This document shows, piece by piece, positions 23,840 to 38,214 of a stretch of 64,000 nucleotides of DNA. How positions within the stretch are numbered: position 1 is the first letter of the stretch; every line of letters begins with the position of its first letter. The position numbers and the translations under genes were made by a program. Source of the DNA: Saccoglossus kowalevskii (lineage: Eukaryota; Hemichordata; Enteropneusta; Harrimaniidae); the NCBI RefSeq assembly GCF_000003605.2, contig NW_003109983.1, forward strand, positions 90,974 through 154,973, read 5' to 3'. Below the pieces are notes generated by a model. The model was given only the letters and a program-made list of their open reading frames with translations, did not search any database and had not been told where the DNA came from.

Positions 23840-26800
23840 GAGATGTGGATTTGAGTGTTGTAAATATCACAATATGTTCAGTTATGAGCAGCCTGCCGGA
23901 GGTCTGCTTACTCTGGATACTTCTCTAGTTAATTTCCCGCATTTTCATTGTTTACAGTATATTTTATTTGTCAATGTGGCGATAATTATTTTATTAGTGA
24001 TTATTATGTTGAATATTTGTAAAGTGCATCAACAAAAAAAACAAAAAAAAAAAAACGCTACCCATGTGAAATGTCAATATTACATACATACACCTTATGG
24101 AGTATGATCTTCAAAGATGCTTGGCTGATAAGAGATGAAATTCACCCACTCCGATAAAAGAGGGCATATCACTTCAATCTTATGGTGAAATATACAGAGA
24201 TTTAAACTTAGCCATGTTAAAATATGTGCATCTTTCTAATATAGGCGTCAATGTAAGTTTGGAAAGGAAATACGCACGCCACGCAACTTGAATCATAGAT
24301 CAATGTCTGTAGGATCTAACAATTGTACAGTCGTGGTCTCTGACGAAATTACAAGTGGAACGCATAGGGAATCATAGGTCGGCACCCGAACCGTCTCAAT
24401 ACGTATATCAGACAACTAGTGCTTACGTACACTATACGACGTTATAAGTATTCAATTGGGAAGAATAAACGTGTTTGCAGTTAATAACATTATCTCGATT
24501 CCGTGTGGACTGAAAGGAACGGGAAAAACGCTGTCTTTCATGATTAACAATATATTGGCTCCATTCTTTTAAATTTAGCTATTCGTAAATCTTTGAACCC
24601 TTGACTGATTCCTCTCTCATTCTTCTAGGTAGACAATTAATCCTATTGTTCCACAATGAAGGTTAGAAATTCCAAAACATGTTTACATATGACACACTGC
24701 TTATTCACTTGTACCCCCCATATATGATAAGTAATGGGGCATGAACGCAGTATGGATTTACAAGGCAAACATATCTAACATACTAAGCGGCGAGAAAGTA
24801 TTGTGAAATTGAAAATGTTTCTATTTTTCAATTTTAGTATAGGAAATATGTACACATACATTTTTTCAATTATTTTTGTTTTCGATGATAACATTTCAAA
24901 TTTTTCATTTGCACTTTATTTTTTTTATATGCATAGACTGCTTTTTTATGAGAATGAATTATCGTCGGAAGGTAGTAAACAATGTGCATACAGGGAATCA
25001 CAAATAGTTATCTATACGTAATTGAGGTGTATGCCTCCTTTCCCGGGGTGAATGTCCAGTTTTATTTTATATTATACATGTATCCCACGGATTTTGATTG
25101 ATGAAATTAAACCCAGAGGGATAAGAATCGATTTGGAAGCTTAGCCAAAACATCGTTACAGACTAGACAAAAGTGCAACATTTTCAGAAAATTCAGGTGT
25201 TGTACATGTCATACACAGAAAACAGACAAAAAGGCATCGTATTTTCGATTGTGCCACGGAAACAATGGAGCATAGAAGCAATACTGGTAGCAAAATGTAT
25301 GAATTCTATGTCAAATGCATAATTAAATAATTTATAATTACATGATAATGAACGTTTGTAACAGAATGTTCTGTACAATCACATTAGGGTACCACATTTC
25401 TAACATACAATATGTTAATTAGCTTATTTGCATATATCTAAACCATAAAAACATAATGGTGCAAATGTGCAGAGGAAACACTATGAATTGGCGTTCAAAT
25501 CACAAGAATAAACTTTTTTTTTCATATCTGCCGAGTTTGTAGTCGTCAAAAACTGAAATCTCTGGACATGTCACAATATTCAGGCAGTATATGCTGTGAA
25601 GTGGCAGACTATTCAGTTATCCATTGCTTTGTTTGATACACACCTCATATGATTGAGGAGATAAAGCTAATGAGCAATATTTGGTTCATGTTTTTCCCCA
25701 AATTCAGCTGTTTTAATAAGTAGGTATTTCTCAAATTTGAAAATTTATGTTTGTATAATTTTGATTTTAACGTTTCTAAAAAATGAGACGCGTACATTTT
25801 AGTATTACAACAAGTAGTCAGACTTAGTAGCTAAAATACAAAACTGAAATTTGTAAGTAAATACAAGGGAGATAATGCCAAGCAATGATGTGTAAGAAAG
25901 TTAAGCTATGTAAGAGAACACTAATTATTAACATATCTACATTGTCCTGTCCCGACAATCTTATATTGTTTTTTATATACGGTATATATCTTACATAGAT
26001 GTCTTTTAACACATGTGTCTTAAATAATACCTTTGTTTTAAATATATTACTTGCACTAGCTTAGCACCATACTGGGAACAAAATTACATACTATGAATGC
26101 TGAGTGCACACTGTGTACATGCACATACAAGGACATTTTGTAATACCGTAATGAAAAGGTGTGCCAACCAAACACTACATGCATTTGTTAGTTACATTCC
26201 ATAGCTTATGACACTTATGAAAATGTTTTATGTATTTACATTTTTTTTAGCTGTTGTTGAAATCTTATAAGTGATTGACAGCTAGTTTTGCATGATTTCG
26301 ATTATGTATTCACGTCTATGAAGAATAACATTCCAGGTTTAGGTTCAATGCCCTAATAGACTAGACGAATTACCATGGTTCAATACATTACATTTTTACT
26401 AACAAATAAACAAGTAAAAAGAATTATATTACACATTGACGGTTCCCGCTGGGATGACCCATCAGCATACGAAACAAAAATGGAGAATAATAAATAATTA
26501 TATAGGCGATTCTTGTCAGCCATTGAAGCTACATAAAATGCATTTTACGTCTATTTCGTTTCTTCACAGTGTATCCTCGTTTATTATCGTCTGTGACCTA
26601 TAAATAAACATTATTTTTTTTCTCCTTATTCTGCCTCCGGAATGCGACGGGTCCCTGGGAGAACAGTGTGTTAACGTGAAATGTCAGACAGTAGCATATC
26701 ATCTATGTTTCCTGAATCGTAGTCGCGTAGGCGTCTAATAACCACATGGTTTTTTGTTTGCTTTATATCTTCTGGTATCAGTTTCTTACATGATACGCGT

Positions 26801-29800
26801 TTTCATTACTCGAAACACGACAATGCGATGAACTCAGTTAACCCCGATGCTCGGTTCTCTTCAACTCGTGAACGAAAAACAAGTTTGATCTATCTTGCTT
26901 TGCCATGTGTATTGTATCGCTTTGCTTTGTAGTTGACGTCACTCCACATCATACGTGCTTTGAATTTTGATTATATGAGTTATGCGTCTGTGAATTATGT
27001 TATAGAAGCTTTTCCCTGATGACAGATATCATACGCATGAGATATATTTTTCTATATAGGAATATTTTGTATATGCAGAAATGTCAGATGCACTTTTCTT
27101 TTGTTTTTATGAGATTGGTAACATAATTTTATCTAAAAATGTATTTAAACATTATTTTGCGTTGTTCTCCTATATTCTTAGGTTTAGATGTTTTGCAGTA
27201 AAATAATTACAAATGCGATGCTGATGTATACTTTCAAAAATGCCAACTGCATACATAATAATATATCTATTACACTGTGTGTGAGCGTTATTTAAAATAA
27301 GGGTTTGACGAAATATAGAATGATGTGATTTTGCGTACATGGAACTCTGATTATGCTTACCACGTATTTATGTTTAGAATTTGATCGAACACCTAATAAG
27401 TCCTCCTCGCATTTTCCAAACGATTGCTTCCAATGTGGAGATATTGTATCTAAATCGTATTGTTCAGTAGATATATTCTTTACACCAATGTCAGTCCTAT
27501 ATTCTCTGGGCTACAAATTTATTATAACAGGGCGTCAACAACTTGACGCATTTTAAGTGGGCGTGTACATCAGGTAATCACTTAAGTATAGCACGTGTTC
27601 ACAGTGATCCAGTGAAATCGTAATGGGTGTATTTTGAAGAAAGTCATTGATTAAAACCGCTTAATTCGGTTAGACGACGTAGAAATTCAGATCATACACT
27701 TGCGTCAAATCAAATAACAGGATAAAACAACCCATTAGATTTACTCGATATACCGATTCATTTTCAGGGCTCGAAGAATCAAATATTCTTAATAAGCCAA
27801 GTAAAACATTTGTGGAGTATTACTGACTGATCGATCGATTGATTAATTAATTATTTGATTCATTTATTCAATAATATATTGATTGAGTGAATGATTAGCG
27901 AATGACTGAATGAATGAGAGATTGCATTCAATGCATCCTTATATACGATTTCTATGCTGTGCACGATCAACTAAATTATCATTTGACTTCAGATGTATCT
28001 AATCTCCAATAGATTTTTCACATTTGAAAAAATAACACAGATCCTGTTGCACTCATTTCGTGACTCAAAGTGATCCAGAGGGTGCTGCTTGACGTCATCA
28101 TGCAAACTTGTGTTGCCTCTTGCGGTTGTTTCTCTGTGATTGAGACTTGAAAAAGTGTAATATTATTAGCAACTTCTGATTCAATTTATTATGTTGTGAC
28201 TTTACAACATCCATCATGGGTGATGTTTATGTGCTCTGTAATGTATGTGATCAAATATGATATTGAACATTAGTGATGTAGGGAACAAACTGAAATATAC
28301 ATTGAGTTTTGAAAAGTCAATTGAATAGGCAAGAAAACTTGAAGTATCAAACGTTTCTGATTTTCTGATTTCAAGTGAGGTATATGCACGTGTAGTTAAT
28401 AATACCGTGGTGTGGTGCTGTGGTGTGTTATTCTAATAGTCACATTAATACTAAGAATCTTGTAAATGTCACAAAGCCGAAATTTACCACTGAAACGCGA
28501 AATAAAGTTGTATATGTTATATCATTTGAAAAAATTCTTCAATAATAAGTCCCCATTGTACTTTCTTCTCAATAAAAATTCTTAATATAATAATTATTAT
28601 AGATTGCGCTCCCACCATAAAATAATATTGGTTTGAACCGAGGCGAACTGCTTAGAGATAAAATATGTGTGTGAAAAAAAATACAACGAAACACTACAAT
28701 AACTACGGGACACATGACCAAGATTTGTATAAAACAAAAAGAAAGCCGGTCATGTTGTGTAGCTATGTCAAGGCCTCCAGATTGCACTAGAATAATCCAT
28801 GTCCAAACAAGGTGTTTCGCAGAATAGGAATATTTATACAACTCTTGTTTCATGTTACATTTATTCAGTCCCTATGTTTAGTAAGAATAATTGCGATTAA
28901 CGACTGTCAGTGGAACAGCATTCATGGATACAACGAGTTATATTCAGTGCTTTTCAATGGACTAAATTGAAACAATACGTATCAAGCAAATCGAATGTAT
29001 GTTTCAATAGATTACAGTAGGGGATTTTCGGTACTGTTTCCGAATACCAAAAACCACAATCCCAATCCAGCGTGGTCAAGGTGTCCAATAGTATAGATAT
29101 TCAACCAATTTTTCCTTAAACGTTCCAGACTTTGGCATTTAGCCAAGTTGTTTATGTTCAGAAATGCCTGACAATGTTGGGTGTGATTGTTATGCGCATG
29201 ACACTGTGGGGTTTTGACTGTTATGTATATGAAAAGAAAAGTGAGTGCCATAGCGACAAATGTAAAGCGGGCGGCGAGGTAAAAATACTGACAAAAAGTA
29301 ACGGACTAGACAGTAGGTCACATAGTGGCGCAATATCCGAATTGTCTCCATTCAAACGTTGCATTTCCATATGAAAACGATGAATTGAAATTGTAAACTC
29401 AAATGTTATTACTGTTATGTGGGCTTTTCACCATTTCATTTACTTGGAGCGTTTTCATATTCATATTTAATATTGGTTGAAAATATGAAAATAAAAACAC
29501 TGCGTTATCATAGAGCATGTATTCTGGACACTGCAGGGTAACACAGATTAGACATTTATTATTTAAATTTTGTTTTAGAATAGAACAACAGCAAGTGAGT
29601 GATTGTGATGTGTTTTTCCGCAAGGACTACAGTCGTGTTATGCACAGTAGTGGACACTGTATTCGTATTTTGTTGCTACTTTGCAATTGATATGTACACT
29701 GACCAGACTGTGTTGCTCTAGAGACGCTATTCTTGCCTAGTAATTCCGCTGCATTTACGACAATGTATTTACTGTAAGATCAAAAACGATGAAAGTCATT

Positions 29801-30940
29801 TACTTCTGTTTTGTCCATTCTCTTAACAATGCAGCATAGACGACGGTCTACCCTGCAATGAAAGGAATGCCCCGCTTGCATCTAAAAAAAACAGTAATTA
29901 ATTATAAATTTCCAAAATACGTTATAAAATATTTTAAATTTCGTAATTATGTTTTTATAATCATTATGAGTTGACGGTGATATTCCTTACTTTTGTAATT
30001 ATCTATAATTACCATTAGAATATGAATAAGTCTCCCATAAACTAAATAGGATTCACTACGTGATTTTGAAATTGACCATACTTTGCAACTTTGCCATAGT
30101 GAAGTTATTCCTCAACTATTAAAAAAAATGATTCGAAGATGCTTTTGGAACTAATGCTTTGCAAGAATGTCTAGAATACGGAATAATATCACTGATATAT
30201 TATTTTTAACAATCAATCGCACAATCGATGCTGTTAGTGGTGACATATCAGTCGTAAACTCATTTGAATTAAACTTATTTGATTTTCACAACTCTGAATT
30301 GTGTAATTATATACAAATTACGCCCTCATCGTTTTGCGTCTGTAACCTAATTATGTATGTGTATTATGAAAATCGACATTGAGAAGTGGCGCGAATGAAC
30401 ACTTTCTTTCATTAAAATCATTGTGTTGAAAATTTCAGTCGCTAGTATAGACCGTCTGCAAATGTTTATTCAACGTAATGTAACAGAAAAAAAAACTAAT
30501 ATCAAACTGGTTTAATTTATATTATGCGGTATCACGGTCGCCATTAAGAATCAATCAAACCGAAGCAGTGATTATGGAAGACAACGCACACACTGCCATG
30601 TTAACAAGATCAACATATGTAGATCCTTATTATTGAAAAGTACACTTGGAAATTCATTCATTTAAGATAGCTTACCGACTTATTAAGGTGTGTATATGGG
30701 AACTCACTCGAGTTGGGACTCCACAGCTTATATGTTAATCTATCCTGACATTTGGACTGCGAATGAGGTGACACGCTTTGTCAACTTTTATGCGTCTATT
30801 TAGAATTCATGTTGTCTGTGATTGTTCTGAGAACTTTGAATTACCCTTGTCATCCTTTATCATTCGTGCATTTTGTCGAGAAAAAGCCTACTTGATTTGC
30901 TAAAAATAATATTTGTTTATTGATTTCAACACAACCATAT
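23840..30940. other. AT-rich DNA, no supported gene
   Basis: Contents noted: an A/C-rich low-complexity patch near 24030-24056, a degenerate GATT/GAAT-rich low-complexity tract at 27826-27930, and an island open on both strands at 29012-29374. Within that island the plus strand encodes a short Cys-containing peptide (CYVYEKKSECHSDKC) before a GAG|GTAAAA donor-like site at about 29277. None of this is strong enough to call a gene. Confidence 0.45.
27826..27930 (+). repeat. Degenerate ATTG/TGAA low-complexity tract
   Basis: Scrambled four-base units (GATC, GATT, AATT, TGAA) run for about 100 bases, as in an old decaying microsatellite. Confidence 0.6.
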
Positions 30941-30944
30941 TTCT

Positions 30945-31066
30945 GTAACGGGGTATTTTCATCCTCATACAGTACGCTGTCGCATCGAGCATCGCTGCGG
31001 GTCGGTCTATATATACCGCTGCACTGTCTTCGTGCATACTTTACGGTATCCTTGTAATAACCTCAT
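30945..31066 (+). mobile_element. Short element family A, copy 4 (internally deleted)
   Basis: The block GGGGTATTTTCATCCT, which in copy 2 lies in the left third, is joined directly to the palindromic end (GTCGCATCGAGCATCGCTGC, then CTTCGTGCATACTTTACGG, then GTAATAACCTCAT). About 200 bases of the middle are missing. Confidence 0.7.
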
Positions 31067-31069
31067 ACT

Positions 31070-33207
31070 ATTGACTGTTTAGGCGACACATAATCAGTTG
31101 TTTTGTTTAGAAATGCTGTTTCACATACCTTATTCAGGAATTTCTATTGTTCTACCTGCTTAATCTGATTGCTTGCATAATGAAAGAGACAACCAAATTG
31201 CATTAAATTCGGTTGTACAAAACACTACCACAAGGAACTTCTCTAAACTGGGATATGTGTAACATTTTGAAAATTGTGTGAAACTGTTCAATAAATATTT
31301 GCCGTATTCGTAATAACAAATTATTCATCAACAATGATTGTAATCTGGGTAATTTTGCTTTAATTATACGTTCAATATGAAAAATAATAAACATATATTG
31401 CTCAGATTATTTCAAAATAATATTTTAATAAGGGCCTTTCAATCCCCGCAAAATAATGTAGCAAATTAAAAACCTGTCATGTCAAGTTAATCTCTGCTTT
31501 GAACATAAACTTTGATCTTTCGTTGAAACAGTAAATTGGGCTCTGTGGGTAAGAACATTATAAGTTAAATCCCCGAGCTTGGCAGTGATTTATCATCATG
31601 ATGTATGTACTAGCAATGGCAGCGTGAAGGAGCATTCGTCATTGTTTTAGTTTTCAATTAATTTACAGATTCAATGCTATAAACACAGTATCGTCCCTCA
31701 AATAAATGTATTTATAATAACGAGGTGGTTGTACATGTTTACTGGCATGTTACTTATATTTTGTTAATATTTATATTTTTTAGAATCACAGTGTCACATA
31801 ATGTTTGACAGGTTTAAAATTTTGAATATATATTTCGATGTGAATTGGAAATGATTTTTTAGACAAAATATTGAACCCTATTATTATAATTAACTACCAA
31901 TTACGATCGAGTTGAACGCAGAGACAAGTCTATTATGTCAGGGGCTTTATTTCAACCATGTTATTTAAGCTCATGGGGGCTTTGCAAGTTCCCAATAAAC
32001 CTTTGCTTACCCCTTACAAACATCCCCTGACAAGGCAATTACGAATGAAATCTCTTTCTCTAAATAATTGATGCAGGATCAGAATGTATTACACTCACTG
32101 TTGGCAGTAGTAAATGAAATTAACCTACGAAGCTGAGTCTGTTGTTCTCTTCTTTGCATCGTGTTTAAGTATCATATTTAACTTATTACAAACATAATAT
32201 CTTTTATGTTGTGGTATTTTTTGTTTACTAAACATATACATTGATGGCGCTGTGTGACGCTCAGACGTTATACATGGCAAACGAGAGTATTTGTTAGCGA
32301 ATATAGGAATCTTTGAGGCATATTAAAATATTTGGTCGCAGATAATAACCGGACATAAGCAAGTTGATCTGGCTCAAATATAATAAAAACTACTATGAAT
32401 ACACACGTTTGCATTATATCACGATATATAATTATTTTCATGTGTATCTTGCAATCTATTTGAAAGTCCATAATTTACCCGTCGTGATGCCAGCAGCAAT
32501 TCTAGTATATTTCAACTAACTTAGCGGTAACTGCTAACGAAATACTCTTTCCGCACATCAGTAAAAATGACATTTTAGAGAAGTTCACAACATCACCATT
32601 ATGTAATCTTTCACTGTATATTTCCTGCATGAATGTTTCTAGAAGTGAAATATTTCGCTTGGTAGCGATAGTATTAACATCGCTTACGGAGAGTTTATCC
32701 ATGTGCATGAAATTATGGAAAAGGCTATTTTATTATTTGTTTGCTGATTAATGTTAGCGTTTGAAATGTGACCAATCATAGGATAGTGATGTTTGATATT
32801 ACCATTAACAAAGCGTGGTAACAACGTGTCTTACAGAGTTGGTTAATGTTCTCAATCTGCAACAGAGCAAATTGGCGATGTTCTTGAAGAACAAGAAAGA
32901 CGAACCATGAATGTTTACTCGCGCCATGTTTGATTAGACCTCAATCACGTGAAATTGAATACAAATCTTCAGTCCATGTAATAAACCATAATATCATTGT
33001 AATGCGACGTCACATTAAGAATACGCTTTCTTTATTGCATATTAACATAGTTTTTCACGTCAACACTATGAGAAATGGTCTCAAATACTCTCGAATTGTG
33101 AATAATAATCAATTGCCCAAAAGCGAAGCGATAAAGTTGATGTGTTTTGAACCAAAGGACAATGCCGCCTTTCTGTGTATTTACGACATTATTATAGTAT
33201 AAAGCAG
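31070..33207. other. AT-rich DNA; weak tRNA-like trace
   Basis: A faint tRNA-like string (GCTCTGTGGGTAAGAAC, then AAGTTAAATCCCCGAG) at 31537-31583 may be a decayed SINE head. A 90-codon frame at 32930-33202, directly upstream of the candidate exon, is moderately protein-like toward its end but unrecognised. Confidence 0.35.
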
Positions 33208-33408
33208 GCACCATTAGGCGAAATCACATCCCCGACGATATTCAACAAGAACACAACAAATTTATTTCCGACAGAGGTACCCAACAGGCTAATTAAAAAC
33301 TACAAAAAATGCACGCGCTGTCGCCAGAAACCAGTTGCATCAGCAAGAGTTTTAACCGGTACGAATCCATCTAAAAAGGGGTACGCGCGTTGCGCGTTAA
33401 CGCAATAA
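33208..33408 (+). CDS. Candidate terminal exon, basic Cys-containing C-terminus
   Basis: Sequence after AAAGCAG (acceptor-like, AG at 33206-33207) is open in phase 0 for 66 codons to TAA at 33406-33408. Local G+C is clearly raised. The peptide is hydrophilic: an N-terminal APLGEITSPTIFNKN, then NYKKCTRCRQK, then GTNPSKKGYARC near the end. The C-x-x-C plus a later Y-x-R-C recalls the small zinc-ribbon tails of some DNA transposases (piggyBac group), but the similarity is loose and unproven. AATAAA overlaps the stop codon. It could be a host terminal exon or a transposase remnant. Confidence 0.3.
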   Translation, partial: APLGEITSPTIFNKNTTNLFPTEVPNRLIKNYKKCTRCRQKPVASARVLTGTNPSKKGYARCALTQ

Positions 33409-33409
33409 A

Positions 33410-36400
33410 CTGCGCCGGTACGCTAACCGTCACGTAAACTATGTAAGATTCCCAGTATGAATACAATTTTCACATAACATATATAAGTATAAAAGTATAT
33501 ATTGACAAAGTGTTTAGAGTACGAGTACGAAAAAAAACAAAAAAAAAACAAAAAACAGTTACTACTAATGCAACAATTGATGCACAACAATATAATATAA
33601 TCAGTGATGACGTAATAAAATTAATCTCGTATTGGAATATAAGGTATGACGACCAATCCATATACAGCTACACAATTGTTATTTTATTATTCAGTTACTT
33701 CTGTCAAACGTTCTGTAGATTTCGTGGCCTAGTGTGAAGTGTGAACGAGTCGTGGAATGTTCGGATTTTTTCAAAATATTTTACCTAATATTTTATCTGC
33801 AACGAATTGCAACGACATCTACTCATACAGGGGACGTCATAGGTCAGAAACTCGCACAAAAACATGGCTGCTCGTTGTGATTACAGTAATCGCGATTAAA
33901 AACGTTTTTAATAAAACTACCCTTTCGATCCCCAGACAGGAAACGAGCATGTTTTGCACAATAATTGCTGTAAAACGTTTATGTTGCTGTATAATTATTA
34001 CTTTTATGATCTGTTTATTATTATGACCATTTTGCTTTAAATATTAATGAAATTGAACAAAGTTTAAGGGAGTTCCACGTTCAGTGTTCGGCCAATTCTC
34101 AAGCATTCATTAGAATCACACAAGTACAAAATGCAGAGCATTGAAAGCGGTGTTATAATTATATTAGCATTTTTTTTACTCTTAATAAATAACAATATAT
34201 TGCCTATACATTTTGTATGTATGTTTTAAATGTAACACAGACACAAACAGATGACGCGTTCTGTGGAGCGAATACTGCATAACATGGCCGCCGCTAACTA
34301 CAATAAGTCACCGTAAATATTACAGTTGCTTATATGATAATATAAATTAGCGCAGTATCATACTAAACTATCTAATCTAATATTGCTGGATCTCTAAATT
34401 CATATCTTTATGTTTATGTTTTTATTTAAAGGAATTAAAAATGCCGTCATTATTTTAATATTGATATCTGTTTAATAACCTCATGCAATCAGGGAAAATA
34501 ACTCATTAATAACGCAAAAAATAATTTTGGAGTTCATTCATAATGTAGCTCTTGCATACGCGTACAGCATACACCCAGATATATACGTTTTATCTTTCAA
34601 ATAAACGTGTCAGAAACATTCAGTTACATATAATATTTAACATTCGTTCTACAAATGTGGAATTTGTAATCAACTAGTTTTAACCTATCAAATTACTGTG
34701 ATTTTTATGACACCATACGAGTATAGCAAGGTATTACACTGCTTTATATATGAAATGGACATAAATATTTAGAAAGAGATTACCTATTTCTTAATTATTA
34801 AGTATTTAGCTAGGTCAACCGTAAACAAATAAAAGTTTACTAGATTAGCGCATGCGTTGGAATGTTCGAAAAATTCCTAGTTTGTTAATCGTATTTATTT
34901 TCAGTGCCTAAGCAACCATGTTTCTCATCACTTTATCCATAGAGAGAAAAAAACTTGGCGCCTGATAGATATATTCTTAGTCTTCAATTAATAAAAAAAA
35001 AAACACTGTAAATTTAATTTCAGTCGTTTTTTTTATTTAGTGCTGGAATTGCCTTGATAATAATTACTAGTCTCTTTAAAATGACATTATTCAATTTTCC
35101 AATTATATTAAAACATATTTGACATTCTATTAATTAAACTCACGAAATTCCCTGAATAATTCATAAATGTAAAGTTGTCTAATCGAATGGAAAGTTTCAC
35201 ATAAGTATTTTCACATAAGTCTACGCACCCTCTCTTTCTGGACTTTTCTTATGGAGAACAGTGTGGCGCGCGGCCTTCTGGTCATTAAACTAAAATATGT
35301 TTGATGATGGCGATCCCACAAACTTCTATTTGATTTCATAAAGTGACAAGTCTATCTAATCAGCTCATTTGAATGTAACTGCACAATTGCGCGTTCTCTG
35401 TAAACACAGTGTAGCTCTTTCGAATGAATAACGCTATTACAAACTGATTCGTTTCCATTTTATAAGACGGTAGAAGACTGGTCAATGTAAAACATTGCTT
35501 GGTGTTCTGTTCAGTTATTATTTGGTGTATGTTCATTGAGCTAGAAATCGATAACATTTAATGAATTCTTTTGAAGCGTTTTTCTATTGCAGCAGTCCCA
35601 TTTATAAAATTCATGATGCATACCATAGTTCTTAGGATGCCTGTCGCCTCCTTTGATTTCCACCGCTTATAATTCATTGCTATAATGAAATGGCAGATTT
35701 TAATTACTTCCTGACTTATCCAGCTGCTCTGTGTAATTTCAAAGACGTAGTCATAGAAAAAATAGTTTTATGACTCCATAGTGCTTTTTTTGTTATCAAA
35801 AAGGAGTTGTTAGATGAATATTCTATTCATACATTGTAATGTCGTAACGGAGTATTTAATAGTTTTGAATATTTATATACATAGTTTCATAGCGTGTATA
35901 CAAACTTGGATAACAATATTTTTTCCCATCCTATATTAAACTTCGAAACGGTATTTACCCCAAATAATTCTGATTTGTTCATATAATTATTTAAAGCAAA
36001 TATTTTTTGGAAACTCAACACAGAGGGTAATCTATATTTTGCTTGTGAAGTTTGTAAACACTAGTTTTGTTCGCTGAGTATGTCATCATTTAGAATAGAA
36101 AGCAAACTTATGAAGAGAAATGTTGAAGGATCAGGAGATAAAATGATAACCACACTTTGAAAACCTTTCCTGCATCTTTTTACGTCATACTGTTTTTATT
36201 TTATTTTGGTTTGTCTGTGCGTACAGGCAGTAGTAAAATTCCGAAATTAATAATAGCAATTACCATCCTCTCTTCCATGATATCAGTTAATGTGACTAAC
36301 ACACCTTTAACTCAGTATTGTCTTGTAATTCTTTAGTTGGAAGTTCCAAAGAACTGAATTGTTGAATTATAAACCGTAGTTCAGCATGTGTTTGACTAAA

Positions 36401-37320
36401 TTTCAATTCAAAATACAATTGTGGGAGGGGAACCCACTGTGAGTGAACATGTTCTGGTAATGCCTTTGAACTGTATTGCTGACTGTGTGTAGTTTCTTTT
36501 TTTTTATTTTGACTGAATCATCAGACTTACTAATCCAAGAATACTGATTAAATAATATGTTGCCATGTTATGATTATCTTGTACCTTCACTAAACACGAA
36601 GATTGTATACATGTTATATCACATCAATTTCGTATTTCACGATTACTACTGCTTGTTCCACACTGTTACAATCTGCCTCTTCAATTATTATACTGTAGAT
36701 TGTATCAGTCACCTGATTCCCTTGTACCCTGTTACCTACCCTGCATCTGTAAACATTGATGTAAAAGTCATTTATTCATAACAATGCGTATCACACAAGA
36801 AAATAGTGTAGTGTTTATTAGTACTTATTCCCATATGGATGTAAGAAATTTTTTTAATTAGAGATAGGTGATTAAGTAGATAAGATATAATAAGATCTTC
36901 CACCAATAAAAATATAATAGGACCAGTATATTTCTTGGTGGCATATGTTTTTTTTACCAGTTTTGAAGTTTACCAAATACAGTTTATGCATTCCTTGATT
37001 GAGATGTTTCAGTGACAGAAATGGTTATTAATAAAACAACAGTTCTTCATCAATGTATTTGTCTTACACGTATTATTATATTCAGTATATATCCTATATT
37101 TACTTAATAGTTATTGGAACATTGTTCAGGGGGTGTTATTACATGTACAAGGTATACATATGTATATCAAAGTTCGTAATAGGTATTTATTGCAGCCATT
37201 TTAGGTTCATACAAAATATAATTGTGTAGGAACTACAAATAAGAGTGAATCATAGGTATGGATATTTATGATATTAAGGCGGCTATTTTGAATTTCTGCA
37301 AATTATAAAATTTGACCAAG
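33410..37320. other. AT-rich DNA, no supported gene
   Basis: An A/C low-complexity tract lies at 33530-33557. Frames at 33757 and 36557 start with ATG but look random (hydrophobic, no motif). Nothing else is seen. Confidence 0.5.
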
Positions 37321-37440
37321 GTTGACATTAAGTGTGTGATCTAAAGGAGCAAAATCTATCTAATCGTTTTTTATAGACTCAAAGTTCATCAAGTGCATGG
37401 TCTCAAGGACCAAAATCTAAGGAATCGTTTTTATAGACTC
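37321..37440 (+). repeat. 60-bp tandem duplication, two diverged copies
   Basis: Copy 1 (37321-37380) and copy 2 (37381-37440) align without gaps over most of their length: AAGTGTGTGATCT with AAGTGCATGGTCT, GGAGCAAAATCTA with GGACCAAAATCTA, and AATCGTTTTTTATAGACTC with AATCGTTTTTATAGACTC. No further units are visible. Confidence 0.8.
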
Positions 37441-37883
37441 CAAATCCAGGTTGGTTGATCGTGTCTGCAAAACTATGCGTATCACGCTTATTACTTTACA
37501 AAACCCATGTGCAGTAAATAATTAATCAGAATGTCAGGCTCAGTGACGTCAATTGTAACAAACGCTGTATCAAATATGTTTTGATTGACAATTCCTCGAT
37601 ATATCAATATTTTAATGGTGCGTTTCAGTATCACAACTCAACAATCTGTTTTAATAAATAAAAAAACAAAAACAAAATAAACTGTTGGTCATATTTTTTT
37701 TGCTTATATTTTGTTCTGCTTATATTTTGTTCTACTTTACAACTAACATGTTTAAGAATAATCAGATTTGATGATTTCAATGATCGATGTCTTGAAATCG
37801 ACATGAACTATTAACATGCCTCATTGACATGCAGACATGAGCTGTATATGTCGGCTATATATTGAGTCAGAGGCAGCACCACG

Positions 37884-37903
37884 TTATACTATACTATACT
37901 ATA
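37884..37903 (+). repeat. (TATAC)n short repeat
   Basis: Three to four units of ACTAT/TATAC in tandem. Confidence 0.8.
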
Positions 37904-38188
37904 CAAAGCGGATTTCTTCCATTCCAATCAACCGCAACAGACAAAATGCTGTCAGTTAATAGTTGCCCTCTTAGGTCATACCGCTTTATTGCATTCACGG
38001 CACTAGTATGTGAAATATTGATGGACTGAATATTCCTAAACGTAAATTCCAAATGATTTGCAGTTCATCTGCATGTCCGTGATCGTTTAGACTATCCATT
38101 CCATTTCATTGTTTGATCGAATTTAAATTTCAAAGGCTTCTGCGCGGATTCACACAGTTTAACATAAGTGAAATAGTTCAGTACTTCA

Positions 38189-38214
38189 ATGTAATAATAT
38201 ATATATTATTACAT
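38189..38214. repeat. 26-bp perfect AT palindrome
   Basis: The arm ATGTAATAATATA is followed immediately by its exact reverse complement. It is not a simple TA run because the arms carry G and C at matching positions. It could extrude as a cruciform. Confidence 0.75.

Noticed and set aside
23874-24107. Single-pass membrane protein frame
   Set aside because: The apparent membrane helix and Lys-rich tail come from AT-rich sequence and an A-rich tract; no start or splice support.
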